Assembly: GCF_003634705.1 (NCBI RefSeq)
Contig: NZ_RBWU01000005.1
Coordinates: 186,001 to 250,000, forward strand
Length of the DNA: 64,000 nucleotides
Direction of reading: 5' to 3'
Source of the DNA: Actinomadura pelletieri DSM 43383
Lineage (GTDB): Bacteria; Actinomycetota; Actinomycetes; Streptosporangiales; Streptosporangiaceae
The notes beneath the pieces were generated by a model, which was not told the DNA's origin, ran no database searches, and was given only the letters and a program-made list of their open reading frames with translations. Positions 52,508-60,671 of the stretch are shown piece after piece. The first letter of the stretch is position 1, and every line of letters starts with the position of its first letter. The position numbers and the translations under genes are program-made.

Positions 52508-53365
52508 GTGACCACCCGCAAAAGCCCAACCGTCCGCAAGCGTCGCGTCGCCGCTGAGCTCCGACGACTCCGCAAGGAGGCTGGGCTAACGCGAGAACAG
52601 GTCGCCGACCAGATCGGCTGCGCGCCCGTAACGATCACACGCATCGAGACAGGCCAGAGCGGCGCGCGGGTAGGTGAAGTGTCTCTGATGTTGGAGGTGT
52701 ACGGCGTCACCGGGGAAGAGCGCGAAGCCTTCTTGCAGGTCGCCAAGGATGCCCGCAAGCGCGGCTGGTGGCATCAGTACTCCAGTGCCATGCCTAAGTG
52801 GTTCGAGGTCTACGTCGGCCTGGAAGAGGAGGCCGCCGAGATACTTGACTATTCGCCAGAGACGATTCCCGGTCCACTTCAGATCGAGGACTACATTCGC
52901 GCGGTCTCGCTCGCCAATCTTCAGCCACCGCCCGAAGGCGAGCTGGAGCGACGAGTCGCCCTCCGGCTGAGGCGGAAGGAGCGGTTGACCAGCAACGACG
53001 CGCCAAGGCTATGGGCCGTCCTCAACGAGGGCGCCATCCGCAGACAGGTTGGAGGGGAGGAAACCATGCGAGCTCAGCTCAACCATCTCGTCGAGCTGTC
53101 ACAGATGAGCCATATCAATCTGCTCGTCCTGCCGTTCAGCGCCGGTGCCCACCCAGCCATGCACGGCCCTTGCACCGTCCTTCGTTTCCCGCATCCCGCC
53201 GACTCGGATGTCGTATACGTTCAGTATCGCCGCGGGAGTGTGTACTTGGAAGATCCGACCGACGTTGAGCACTACATCGGACTCTTCGATCAGCTACGCG
53301 CCAGAGCGCTAGGTCCAGGCGAGTCTCGCGCCTTGATTGTTAGGGTAGCTGACGAAATGTCCTAG
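52508..53365 (+). CDS. WhiJ/Scr1-like HTH regulator (XRE + DUF5753)
   Basis: 285 residues. HTH at about 15-65 (AAELRRLRKEAGLTREQVAD, QIGCAPVTITRIETG) and a DUF5753 domain with EVYVGLEEEAAEILDYSPET near 98, PLQIEDYIRAVS near 125 and PFSAGAHPAMHGPCTVLRFP near 215. GTG 52508 follows AGGAGG. Codon use is less GC-biased than in surrounding genes (AGT, CTT, CAG and ATA codons occur), a sign of recent transfer. With the DUF397 gene downstream and the ATPase pair divergent, it forms a complete WhiJ-type locus, known to control development in Streptomyces. Confidence 0.87.
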   Translation: MTTRKSPTVRKRRVAAELRRLRKEAGLTREQVADQIGCAPVTITRIETGQSGARVGEVSLMLEVYGVTGEEREAFLQVAKDARKRGWWHQYSSAMPKWFEVYVGLEEEAAEILDYSPETIPGPLQIEDYIRAVSLANLQPPPEGELERRVALRLRRKERLTSNDAPRLWAVLNEGAIRRQVGGEETMRAQLNHLVELSQMSHINLLVLPFSAGAHPAMHGPCTVLRFPHPADSDVVYVQYRRGSVYLEDPTDVEHYIGLFDQLRARALGPGESRALIVRVADEMS

Positions 53366-53478
53366 TGTCTGTAACCGATGTGGGTTGACTCGCGCAGAGG
53401 CGTCGATCGAGAACGGCTGCCTTCCCGGCAATGCTCACGTCGGTACCGACGCTAGCTGGCCGATGAGAGGCGTGAACG

Positions 53479-53790
53479 ATGCTCGTGAATCTCTCCCGCG
53501 TTATCTGGCGCAAGAGTCGCAGGAGCGCCGACGAAGGACACTGTGTCGAAGTGGGTGCCTGGCGCACCAGCAGCCACAGCGCCCAAGAGGGCAACTGCGT
53601 GGAGTTGAGCGCATGGCGGAAGAGCAGCCGGAGCACCGACGAAGGTAACTGCGTTGAGATCGCTGGCGACGAGGCGATGGTGTTGGCGCGGGACTCCAAT
53701 GATCCGGACGGGCCGGTACTCGGCTTTGGGGTCGAGGCCTGGGGTGTCTTCCTCAGTGCTGTGAAGAGTGGGCGGCTCGACCTGCGTTAG
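53479..53790 (+). CDS. DUF397 protein with triplicated motif
   Basis: 103 residues. The DUF397 signature, normally present once as WRKSSRS...GNCVEVA, is present three times in a row: WRKSRRSADEGHCVEV, WRTSSHSAQEGNCVEL and WRKSSRSTDEGNCVEI, followed by a single normal C-terminal half (VLARDSNDPDGPVLGF). ATG 53479. It follows the DUF5753 regulator gene by 113 nt, as usual for the pair; DUF397 proteins are thought to bind or antagonise that partner. Confidence 0.85.
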   Translation: MLVNLSRVIWRKSRRSADEGHCVEVGAWRTSSHSAQEGNCVELSAWRKSSRSTDEGNCVEIAGDEAMVLARDSNDPDGPVLGFGVEAWGVFLSAVKSGRLDLR

Positions 53791-53875
53791 GGGCTTGGTG
53801 GGCGGCTTTTCGTGACGGCGTCGGTCGTTGTTGGGATGCTTGGGGGATGGGTCCGACGATGCGCCGGGGCGGCTG

Positions 53876-56122
53876 ATGGCGTGGAAGCGGAAGCCGGACG
53901 TCGTCGCCAGGTTCGGGAAGCAGAGCGTCGCTGAGAACCGGGTGGGCGGGGACGTTGCGCTCGTTCAGCAGGTCATCGTGGACGGGCGGTCGCCGGAAAG
54001 CCGGGCCGTCAGGCTGCTTGCCGAGTCGGTGGATCGGCAACTGTCGGCGGAAGTGCAGCGGCAGCAGTTGGAGCGTCCGGCGCCGATCGTGTTGCGGGTG
54101 CGGGAGACCGAACGTCCGGTCGGGCCGCTGCCGGGGGCCGTGTCCGGCGAAGTGCGGCTGGAGGGGGACACGAGCCGGATGGTCGACCTTTTCCAGGGGT
54201 TGCCGGATCGGCAGTTGGTGATCCTCGGGGAGCCCGGGGCCGGGAAGAGCGTGCAGGCAACGCTGCTGGCGCACGGTCTGTTGCGGGCGCGCGAGCCTGA
54301 CGGGCCGGTGCCGGTGCTCTTTCAGATGTCGTCGTGGCGTCCGCACACCATGCCGCTTGAGGCGTGGATGGAGAAGCGGCTGCTGGAGGATCATCCGCTG
54401 TTGGGTGACCAGGAGATGGCGCGGCGGCTCGTCCAGGGGCGGCGTATCTTGCCGGTGCTCGATGGGCTGGACGAGATCACGGCGGAGTCCTTCCGTGATG
54501 TGATCATGAAGCTCGATCAGGCGCTCGACAGTGGTACGCCGTTCGTCTTGACCTGCCGGGCCAAGCAGTACGAGGACGCCGCGACCGAGTTCGGCCAGCG
54601 GCTCACTCGGGCGCCGGTCATCGAGATCGAGCCCGTCCGGAGCGGCGACGCCCTTCGTTTTTTGGAAGGCGCCGTTGGGGACGACGAGCGTTGGCGGCCC
54701 GTACTCGACCATCTGCGTGCTGAGCCGGGAGGGACGCTCGCCGAGGCACTGACGACGCCGTTGATGTTGTTCCTCGCGCGGGTCGCCTACAGTGCGCCGG
54801 GGTCGGATCCGAAGGCGTTGTTGTCCTTCACCGAGCGGGCGGACGTCGAGAAGCATGTGCTGGAGGCGTATCTTCCGGCCGTTTACGCGGAGTACCTGTA
54901 TCCGCGTTATCCCGAGCGGAAGGCTCGTCGGTGGCTCGCGACGTTGGCGAGCGGGCCCCGGGAGATCCGCTGGTGGAACGTGTCCTCGCGTAACGCCGAG
55001 GCCGCGTCCTGGCTGTTGTACGCGCTCGGGACCGCCTGGATCGTCTGGCTCGGCTGGAACCTCTGGTTCGCGATCGCGACCGCCGCCCTCGTGCTGGGTG
55101 TCAACGCCTGGTTCCACGCCGGGCTCCTCGCGGACAAGGTCGAGATCGTCGCGACCGAGCGCGAAGCCGCCGATCCCCGCTCCCATCTGCGGCGTTACGG
55201 CCTGTTCGCGGCGCTGTTCTCGGGGGTGTCCGGGGCCCTGGTCGGCGCGGCGATGGGCGCGTGGTTCGGCGGTGCCTCGATCGGCGCGGACTCCGCCACG
55301 GCCCGGGGGTACGCCCTCGCCGCCGGGCTTCTCTTCGGCACCGCCACACTGATCACCACGGCCTGGGGACGGTACCTGCTGGCCCGCTGTGAGTACGTCC
55401 TCCGGGGACGGCTCCCGTTGCGGCTCGGCGCGTTCATCAAGGACGCCGGGGAGCGCGGGGTGCTGCGCCGTCCCGGATCGGTCTACCAGTTCCGGCACGC
55501 GCGGGTTCAGGACGTGCTGAGGGCGGAGGGCCCGGCGCTCCTGGACGACGAGCCCTACGCCGTGCTTCCGCCGGACACATCGCGGGCCCGCCTGATGGCC
55601 AAGCTCTTCACCGTCCCATCGATGCGGCTGTTCGCGCACGCCTGCACGGTCGGGGTGACGTTGGCCGTCCTCGGCGGGGTGTTCGCCCAGGTGAGTGTCG
55701 ACTACGAGTCCGGTGTGAAGCCCAGAAGCGGAACGAACACCTACTGCCTCAAAGACGGCTGCGCCAGCGTTGACTACCTCTCCTGGCGGATGCCCGGGGG
55801 CGCTTCGGCCACGACCGTCTTCCGTCCGGGCACCCGCTTCCGGGACGCGCCGTTCGACGGACTCGACGGCCAGATGAACATCTTCGACTGCGACGGCGCC
55901 GAGATCTTCATAGAGGTCAGGGCGGACGGCTCGTCCCCCCGCCACCGGACGATCACGGACGGCCGCTGGCAGAGCCTCCGTGGCTGGCCGCTCCCCGCAT
56001 CCTTCGAGCACCTCACGGTCGCCGTTCGCCGTCTCGACACCAAGTCCTGCACCGCCAGGCTGGTGTGGGAGAGGGCGGGGCTGACCACGAACCAGTACTT
56101 CCAGATCAAGGAGCGGCTCTGA
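53876..56122 (+). CDS. Membrane-anchored NACHT-domain STAND NTPase
   Basis: 748 residues. NACHT core: Walker A LVILGEPGAGKSVQATLLA near 115-130, Walker B ILPVLDGLDEIT near 195, sensor-like FVLTCRAKQYEDA near 225. A roughly 130-residue linker, then hydrophobic helices near 365-400 and 435-500, another near 600 (CTVGVTLAVLGGVFAQV), and a C-terminal ~135-residue Cys-containing domain (NTYCLKDGCASVDY, NIFDCDGAEIF) likely outside the membrane. There are no LRR, TPR or WD repeats. ATG 53876 is preferred to TTG 53828. Bacterial NACHT proteins include anti-phage effectors, but signalling roles are also known; here context (WhiJ/DUF397 genes) is regulatory. Confidence 0.83.
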   Translation: MAWKRKPDVVARFGKQSVAENRVGGDVALVQQVIVDGRSPESRAVRLLAESVDRQLSAEVQRQQLERPAPIVLRVRETERPVGPLPGAVSGEVRLEGDTSRMVDLFQGLPDRQLVILGEPGAGKSVQATLLAHGLLRAREPDGPVPVLFQMSSWRPHTMPLEAWMEKRLLEDHPLLGDQEMARRLVQGRRILPVLDGLDEITAESFRDVIMKLDQALDSGTPFVLTCRAKQYEDAATEFGQRLTRAPVIEIEPVRSGDALRFLEGAVGDDERWRPVLDHLRAEPGGTLAEALTTPLMLFLARVAYSAPGSDPKALLSFTERADVEKHVLEAYLPAVYAEYLYPRYPERKARRWLATLASGPREIRWWNVSSRNAEAASWLLYALGTAWIVWLGWNLWFAIATAALVLGVNAWFHAGLLADKVEIVATEREAADPRSHLRRYGLFAALFSGVSGALVGAAMGAWFGGASIGADSATARGYALAAGLLFGTATLITTAWGRYLLARCEYVLRGRLPLRLGAFIKDAGERGVLRRPGSVYQFRHARVQDVLRAEGPALLDDEPYAVLPPDTSRARLMAKLFTVPSMRLFAHACTVGVTLAVLGGVFAQVSVDYESGVKPRSGTNTYCLKDGCASVDYLSWRMPGGASATTVFRPGTRFRDAPFDGLDGQMNIFDCDGAEIFIEVRADGSSPRHRTITDGRWQSLRGWPLPASFEHLTVAVRRLDTKSCTARLVWERAGLTTNQYFQIKERL

Positions 56123-56125
56123 ACC

Positions 56126-56629
56126 TCACTCGCCGGTGGCGCCGTCGATGCGTTCGCGGAGGAAGTCGGCGTGGCCGTTGTGGCGGGCGTACTCCTCGAT
56201 CATGTGGGTGAGGATCCAGCGGAGCGAGAAGTCGCTGTCGCGGTGACGCATGGTGGCGTCGAGGGAATCGGCGGCGTCGACGATGGCGCGGGCGTGCGCG
56301 CATTCCTCGTGCCAGGCCGCGAACGCCTCGTCGGGGTCGGCGTCGTCGACCTCGAAGTCGGTGTCGTCACCGGAACCCTTGATCCAGCGTCCGGGGAGGG
56401 GCTCGCCGTTGAACCTGATCCGGAACCAGGCCCGTTCGACCTCCGCCATATGCCGGACGAGACCCAGCAGGGTGAGGTTCGACGGCGGGACGGCCTGCTG
56501 TCTGAGCTGCTCGGTCGTCAACCCCGCGCATTTCATGGCCAGTGTGTCGCGGTGATATTGGAGGAACCCGGCCAGCGTCGCGCGTTCGTCGCCGGTCTGG
56601 GGTGGATCGATTCTTCCTTGATCATCCAT
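56126..56629 (-). CDS. DinB/DUF664 family protein
   Basis: 167 residues of the DinB-like four-helix metalloenzyme fold. LAGFLQYHRDTLAMKCAGLT near 20, LLGLVRHMAEVERAWFRI near 55 (first His), and WILTHMIEEYARHNGHADFL near 138 (two His), giving the usual three-His metal site, then RERIDGATGE. Many such proteins are mycothiol- or bacillithiol-dependent transferases or hydrolases; substrate is unknown. ATG 56629. It converges with the NACHT gene (3-nt gap). A second copy of its 3' end lies at 51323-51383. Confidence 0.85.
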   Translation of the reverse strand: MDDQGRIDPPQTGDERATLAGFLQYHRDTLAMKCAGLTTEQLRQQAVPPSNLTLLGLVRHMAEVERAWFRIRFNGEPLPGRWIKGSGDDTDFEVDDADPDEAFAAWHEECAHARAIVDAADSLDATMRHRDSDFSLRWILTHMIEEYARHNGHADFLRERIDGATGE

Positions 56630-56819
56630 CGAACAATCCTGCCACGGCCGGGGTGATGGTGCCCGCTCACGCGGGTGAGGAAGGTATGTCCACGACGGCC
56701 ACTGGTCGTCGCACGCGGATTGGGTGAACCATTGTCCAGCCGGGGCTCCACCACCCTCATGCGTCCTGTGAGGTGGTCGCTTTCACATCGCGCCGATCGG
56801 CGCGTGCGGGGAGAGAAAC

Positions 56820-58325
56820 GTGAGCTCTTGTCTGCGGCAACGACTGTTATTCCTGTTCGCGTCCATGCTCGTCGTCGTGGGGCTGGTGGCTCCGGGGCAG
56901 GTCGGCACGGCGCACGCGGCGGCGACCGGCGGCTACCCCTACGCCAATGACTCGTCCGCCGCGATCGATCCGTGGGGGTTCTACAAGCGGTACTGCACCA
57001 GTTACGTCGCGTGGAAGCTGAACCAGAACGGCGCGGGATTCTCCAACGGAATGGCCGGGCCCAACGGCGCGGCGGGACAATTCGGGGACGCCAAGAACTG
57101 GGACGACAACGCGCAGACCATCGGGTTCGCGGTCGACCAGACACCGGCGGTCGGTGCGGTGGCCGTATGGAACGGCGGCACGTACGGGCACGTGGCCTAC
57201 GTCGAGTCGGTGAACGCGAACGGGACGGTGAACGTCTCCGAGTACAACCACGGCGTCAGCCTAGGGTACGGGACGCGGCAGAACGTCACCGCCGACCGCT
57301 ACATCCACATCAAGGACATCGGCGGTTCCGGGCCGGGTGAGGTCGCGCCCAACGTCGTCCGGGTGAAGAAGAAAATGGCGTCGGACGGCGCCCACCTGGT
57401 GTACGCGGCGACGCGATCACGCGTCTACGAGAGCTGGTGGCGGCCCGGTGGCGACGGCGTCCACACGGCTCAGCTGATCCACATCGCGCAGAACGACATC
57501 GTCGACATCGACAAGGTCGAGCAGCCCGACGGGACGCACAACCTCTACACCGCCGTGGGCGACGGGGTCTGGGAGACGTGGTGGCGTCCCGGGCAGGGCC
57601 TGCACCACAACAAGATCATCTCTGGGCTGTCCGGAGTGCGGCGCGTCATCGCGCTCAACCAGACGGACGGCGGCCAGCTCACCCACCTGGTGTACGTGCT
57701 GGCCGCCGACGGGCCGCACGAGTACTGGTGGCGCGACGGCGGCGACGGCATCCACCACTCCCGGCTGGCGCACCTGATCGACCCGGTCGACTTCGTCAGG
57801 TCCACCACGGCCAACGGCGCCGCCCAACTGCTGACCGCCACCGCGGGCGCGGTGTGGGAGACCACGTGGGTCCCCGGGGGCACCGTCAGCACCCGCAACG
57901 TCATCGGCATCTCCCAGAACGACATCGTCGCCGTGGACAAGTACGCCATGCCCGACGGCACACAGATGCTCTACACCGCCGTCGCCGGAGGCGTCTGGCA
58001 GAGCAGGTGGCAGGGAACCGGCGCTCCCGCCCACACCCATGTCGTGAACAACCTGCCGAACGTGGTCGGCGTCAAGGGCCGCCTGGACTCCGACGGCGTC
58101 CACCAGCTCTACGTCGCCGCCACCGGCAAGGTCCAGGAGTACTGGTGGCATTCGGGAGGCAGCGGCGGAAGCACCCTCGTCGTCGCCGCCGGGATCAAGG
58201 ATCTGGCCATCAGCAAGAGCGGCGGGGACTACCAGCTCTACGTCGGCAGCAACGCCAACGTCCTGGAGACCTGGTGGCGCCACGGACGGGCGCCCGGCAC
58301 CAGCGAGATCGCCAGCTTCGACTGA
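56820..58325 (+). CDS. Secreted CHAP-domain hydrolase with repeat domain
   Basis: 501 residues. Signal peptide LLFLFASMLVVVGLVAPGQV ending AHA. CHAP (NlpC/P60-like) amidase domain: catalytic Cys in FYKRYCTSYVAWKLNQ near 59 and His in GTYGHVAYVESVN near 122. From about 180 to the end are seven or so ~45-residue repeats with W-x-x-x-WW or YWW cores (YESWWRPGGDG, WETWWRPGQG, HEYWWRDGGDG, QEYWWHSGG, LETWWRHG), a likely beta-propeller that binds cell wall or other glycans. It should cut peptidoglycan outside the cell. GTG 56820 follows GGGGAGAGAAAC. Confidence 0.85.
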   Translation: MSSCLRQRLLFLFASMLVVVGLVAPGQVGTAHAAATGGYPYANDSSAAIDPWGFYKRYCTSYVAWKLNQNGAGFSNGMAGPNGAAGQFGDAKNWDDNAQTIGFAVDQTPAVGAVAVWNGGTYGHVAYVESVNANGTVNVSEYNHGVSLGYGTRQNVTADRYIHIKDIGGSGPGEVAPNVVRVKKKMASDGAHLVYAATRSRVYESWWRPGGDGVHTAQLIHIAQNDIVDIDKVEQPDGTHNLYTAVGDGVWETWWRPGQGLHHNKIISGLSGVRRVIALNQTDGGQLTHLVYVLAADGPHEYWWRDGGDGIHHSRLAHLIDPVDFVRSTTANGAAQLLTATAGAVWETTWVPGGTVSTRNVIGISQNDIVAVDKYAMPDGTQMLYTAVAGGVWQSRWQGTGAPAHTHVVNNLPNVVGVKGRLDSDGVHQLYVAATGKVQEYWWHSGGSGGSTLVVAAGIKDLAISKSGGDYQLYVGSNANVLETWWRHGRAPGTSEIASFD

Positions 58326-58441
58326 CCCACCCGGGTTCCGTCTGACCTGGGCTTATGTCACGATGAAAAGGAGATGCGAAAGCGGTCGGCGCCGCGATGT
58401 CGCTTCCTCGCGGGCCGACCGGCCAAGAGGGGGGAGACGCC

Positions 58442-58633
58442 ATGCGGAAGGTGGCCGACTGTCGGGACCAGCCCAGTGAGATGAACTGCACGCTCATGAT
58501 CAGCGGCGAGGAGGACGAGGTCGTCCGCGCCGCCGCCGAGCACGCGGCCTCCGTGCACGGGCACGCCGACACCCCGGAGTTCCGGGAAGAGATCCGCGGC
58601 ATGTTGAAGGACGAAGAACCGGCCATGCACTGA
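58442..58633 (+). CDS. DUF1059 family small protein
   Basis: 63 residues beginning MRKVADCRDQPSEMNCTLMI, with AAAEHAASVHGHADTPEF and a short acidic tail. This is the DUF1059 pattern (two Cys, late His/Gly segment). ATG 58442 follows GGGGGGAGACGCC. It precedes the alpha/beta hydrolase by 72 nt on the same strand; function is not known. Confidence 0.8.
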   Translation: MRKVADCRDQPSEMNCTLMISGEEDEVVRAAAEHAASVHGHADTPEFREEIRGMLKDEEPAMH

Positions 58634-58705
58634 CCGGCGATGAGTTTCGGCCAGGTTCGGGGTCTGCTCCTCCGAACCATGGCCGTTCTCATGCCGGGAG
58701 GATCG

Positions 58706-59518
58706 ATGACAACTGTTTCGTCCACGCTGCGGGTCCCCGACGGACGTCTGCACTACGAGGTCCGCGGGCGGGGGCCGCTGGTGGCGCTCGTCGGCTCCCC
58801 CATGGGCGCGGCGGCGTTCGAGCCGCTCGCCGACCTGCTCGCCGACGGCTTCACCGTCCTGACGACGGACCCGCGGGGCATCAACCGGAGCCCCCTGGAC
58901 GATCCCGCGCAGGACTCGACGCCGGAGCTGCGCGCCGACGATCTCGCGCGGCTCATCGGGCACGTGGACGCGGGACCGGCCGTGGCGTTCGGCTCCAGCG
59001 GCGGGGCGTGCACCGTCCTGGCGCTGGCGCAGGCCCACGGTGAGCACGTCCGGGCGGTCATCGCGCACGAGCCGCCCCTGGTGGAGCTGCTCGACGACCG
59101 CGACGCGCAGCACAAGAAGACGGACGAGCTGATCGGCACCTATCTCGGCGGCGACGTACTCGGGGCCTGGGGGATGTTCATGGAGCAGGCGAACATCCAG
59201 CTGCCGCCGGGGGCGCTGGAGCACATGTTCGGCGGGGAACGCGACCTCCAGCAGATCGCCGACGAGCGGCGCTGGTTCGAACACGAACTGCGCGAGACCA
59301 CGCGGTGGCGGCCCGATCTCGACGCGCTGGGCAAGGCGCACGTCATCGTCGGCATCGGGGAGGACTCGGCCGGGGAGCTGTGCGACCGGACGTCCAGGGT
59401 GCTCGCCGGTGCGCTCGGCGCCGACCTCGTGATGTTCCCCGGCGGCCACACCGGCTTCGAGGAGGACCCCGAGACGTTCGCCGTCCGGCTCCGCCCGGTT
59501 CTGGACGCGATCGAGTAA
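58706..59518 (+). CDS. Alpha/beta-hydrolase
   Basis: 270 residues. LVALVGSPMGAAAFEPLADLL near 26 (oxyanion loop), nucleophile Ser in VAFGSSGGACTVLA near 96 and His in FPGGHTGFEED near 248. Complete hydrolase fold; the elbow is GSSGG rather than the commoner GHSxG. Substrate unknown. ATG 58706 follows GGAGGATCG; the frame is open from 58640. Possibly co-transcribed with the DUF1059 gene. Confidence 0.82.
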   Translation: MTTVSSTLRVPDGRLHYEVRGRGPLVALVGSPMGAAAFEPLADLLADGFTVLTTDPRGINRSPLDDPAQDSTPELRADDLARLIGHVDAGPAVAFGSSGGACTVLALAQAHGEHVRAVIAHEPPLVELLDDRDAQHKKTDELIGTYLGGDVLGAWGMFMEQANIQLPPGALEHMFGGERDLQQIADERRWFEHELRETTRWRPDLDALGKAHVIVGIGEDSAGELCDRTSRVLAGALGADLVMFPGGHTGFEEDPETFAVRLRPVLDAIE

Positions 59519-59632
59519 GGCTTCACGTCAGCCGGAAGCGGGCGTTCTCGTCGTGGCGCGCGGCTCCACGGGCGTCCCAGACCCTAGTCTTGGACGCCCG
59601 TTTTGGGACCGTTCCTCTGGAGGTGGCCGCAC

Positions 59633-60370
59633 ATGGCGTTCCGCACGTTCCTCAGCTCGTTCGGCATCAACGCGCCCGAGGTGACGACGGTCCTGGGCTC
59701 CCACGAGGTCCGGCCGGGCGGCACCCTGAACGCGCGGGTGACCGTCAGGGGCGGCGCCGCAGACGTCCGGGTCGAGCGGATCGCCGTGCAGCTCGTCACG
59801 CGGGTGGAGGCGGCCGAGCCGACCGAGAAGAGCTGGGACAACCCGGGGGTGGTCGCCCTCCAGGCTGTTCCGGCCTTCGACCTCGCCGCCGGTGAGGAGC
59901 GGGAACATCGGCTCGCGATCGAGGTCCCCTGGGAGATGCCCGTCACGCACGCGCTGGGCCGGAACCTGCGCGGCACACGGGCCGCCGTCCGGACGATCCT
60001 GGAGATCGACAACGCGGTCGACCGGGGCGACTTCGACGAGATCGCCGTCCACGCCCTGCCCGCGCAGGACCTGTTCGTCGACGCCTACCAGACGCTCGGG
60101 TTCCGCTTCGACGAGGCCGAGGTCAAGACGGGCCGGGTGAACGGCGGGCACAACCAGCTCTCCAAGTTCTGGCAGGAGCTGGAGTTCTTCTTCCCGGCGG
60201 ACTACGGACGCGGCCCCAACGCGCAGTTGGAGACGGTGTTCATCGCCCGCCACGACTCACTGGACCTGATCACCGGCCCGCACGGCCCCTACCCGTTCGA
60301 CTACGCGGGCCTCACCCTCGACCAGTGCGTCACCTGGCTGGACCGCCACTGCCGAGCCCTCTGGGGGTAG
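59633..60370 (+). CDS. spo0M: Sporulation-control protein Spo0M
   Basis: 245 residues. An N-terminal arrestin-like beta-sandwich (FRTFLSSFGINAPEVTTVLG, EVRPGGTLNARVTVRGG, EVPWEMPVTHALG) is followed by the Spo0M C-terminal region (NQLSKFWQELEFFFPAD, ARHDSLDLITGPHGPYPFD). Spo0M affects sporulation and cytoskeletal functions in Bacillus; in actinomycetes it is widespread with an unclear role. ATG 59633 has GGAGG 8 nt upstream. Confidence 0.87.
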   Translation: MAFRTFLSSFGINAPEVTTVLGSHEVRPGGTLNARVTVRGGAADVRVERIAVQLVTRVEAAEPTEKSWDNPGVVALQAVPAFDLAAGEEREHRLAIEVPWEMPVTHALGRNLRGTRAAVRTILEIDNAVDRGDFDEIAVHALPAQDLFVDAYQTLGFRFDEAEVKTGRVNGGHNQLSKFWQELEFFFPADYGRGPNAQLETVFIARHDSLDLITGPHGPYPFDYAGLTLDQCVTWLDRHCRALWG

Positions 60371-60389
60371 CGCTGGGACGCTTGCTTCG

Positions 60390-60671
60390 ATGGCCGCTCT
60401 GCGATGGCAGGGCAGCCATGGGAGGGGCGCGAATCTCCGGTAGCAGTTCGCCCCATGCCCTCGGCGCCCGCACAGTCACCGACGGCCGACATCACCCAGA
60501 GCGGCGCGACGCACGTCTTAGGTGACGTCCGCCTGGCCTTCGGGGCACACGAAGGTCCAGTAGCAGTTCAGGCAGGACGCCCGGTCATTGATGTTCTCGG
60601 TCAACCCATGCTTTCGGCACCCGCACGGTCGCCAACAGCAAACGTCATCCGGAGCGGGCGCGGTGCACGTC
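60390..60671 (-). repeat. Degenerate tandem copies of the RecB-like gene 3' end
   Basis: Reading leftward from the RecB-like stop, the motif [Cys-x2-Cys-x5-Cys-PEGQ ... DVT-stop + about 70 nt] recurs. Unit 1 is the gene end (CSWCDFARHCPEGQ...DVT, stop at 60674). Unit 2 reads SCLNCYWTFVCPEGQADVT, stop at 60520, period 154 nt. Unit 3 keeps only a worn GAACTGCTAC core near 60440. Trailing segments (60596-60670 and 60455-60517) share long stretches such as CATGC, CCCGCAC and GCACGTCT. Confidence 0.6.

Noticed and set aside
47411..56700. Integrated mobile element around the decaying region
   Set aside because: No integrase, transposase, tRNA target or flanking direct repeat was seen; duplicated fragments alone do not show an element.
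56630..56819. Possible c-di-AMP (ydaO) riboswitch upstream of the CHAP hydrolase, suggested by GGATTGGGTGAACC
   Set aside because: The other conserved parts of the ydaO core are not recognisable in the right order; covariance-model search would be needed.
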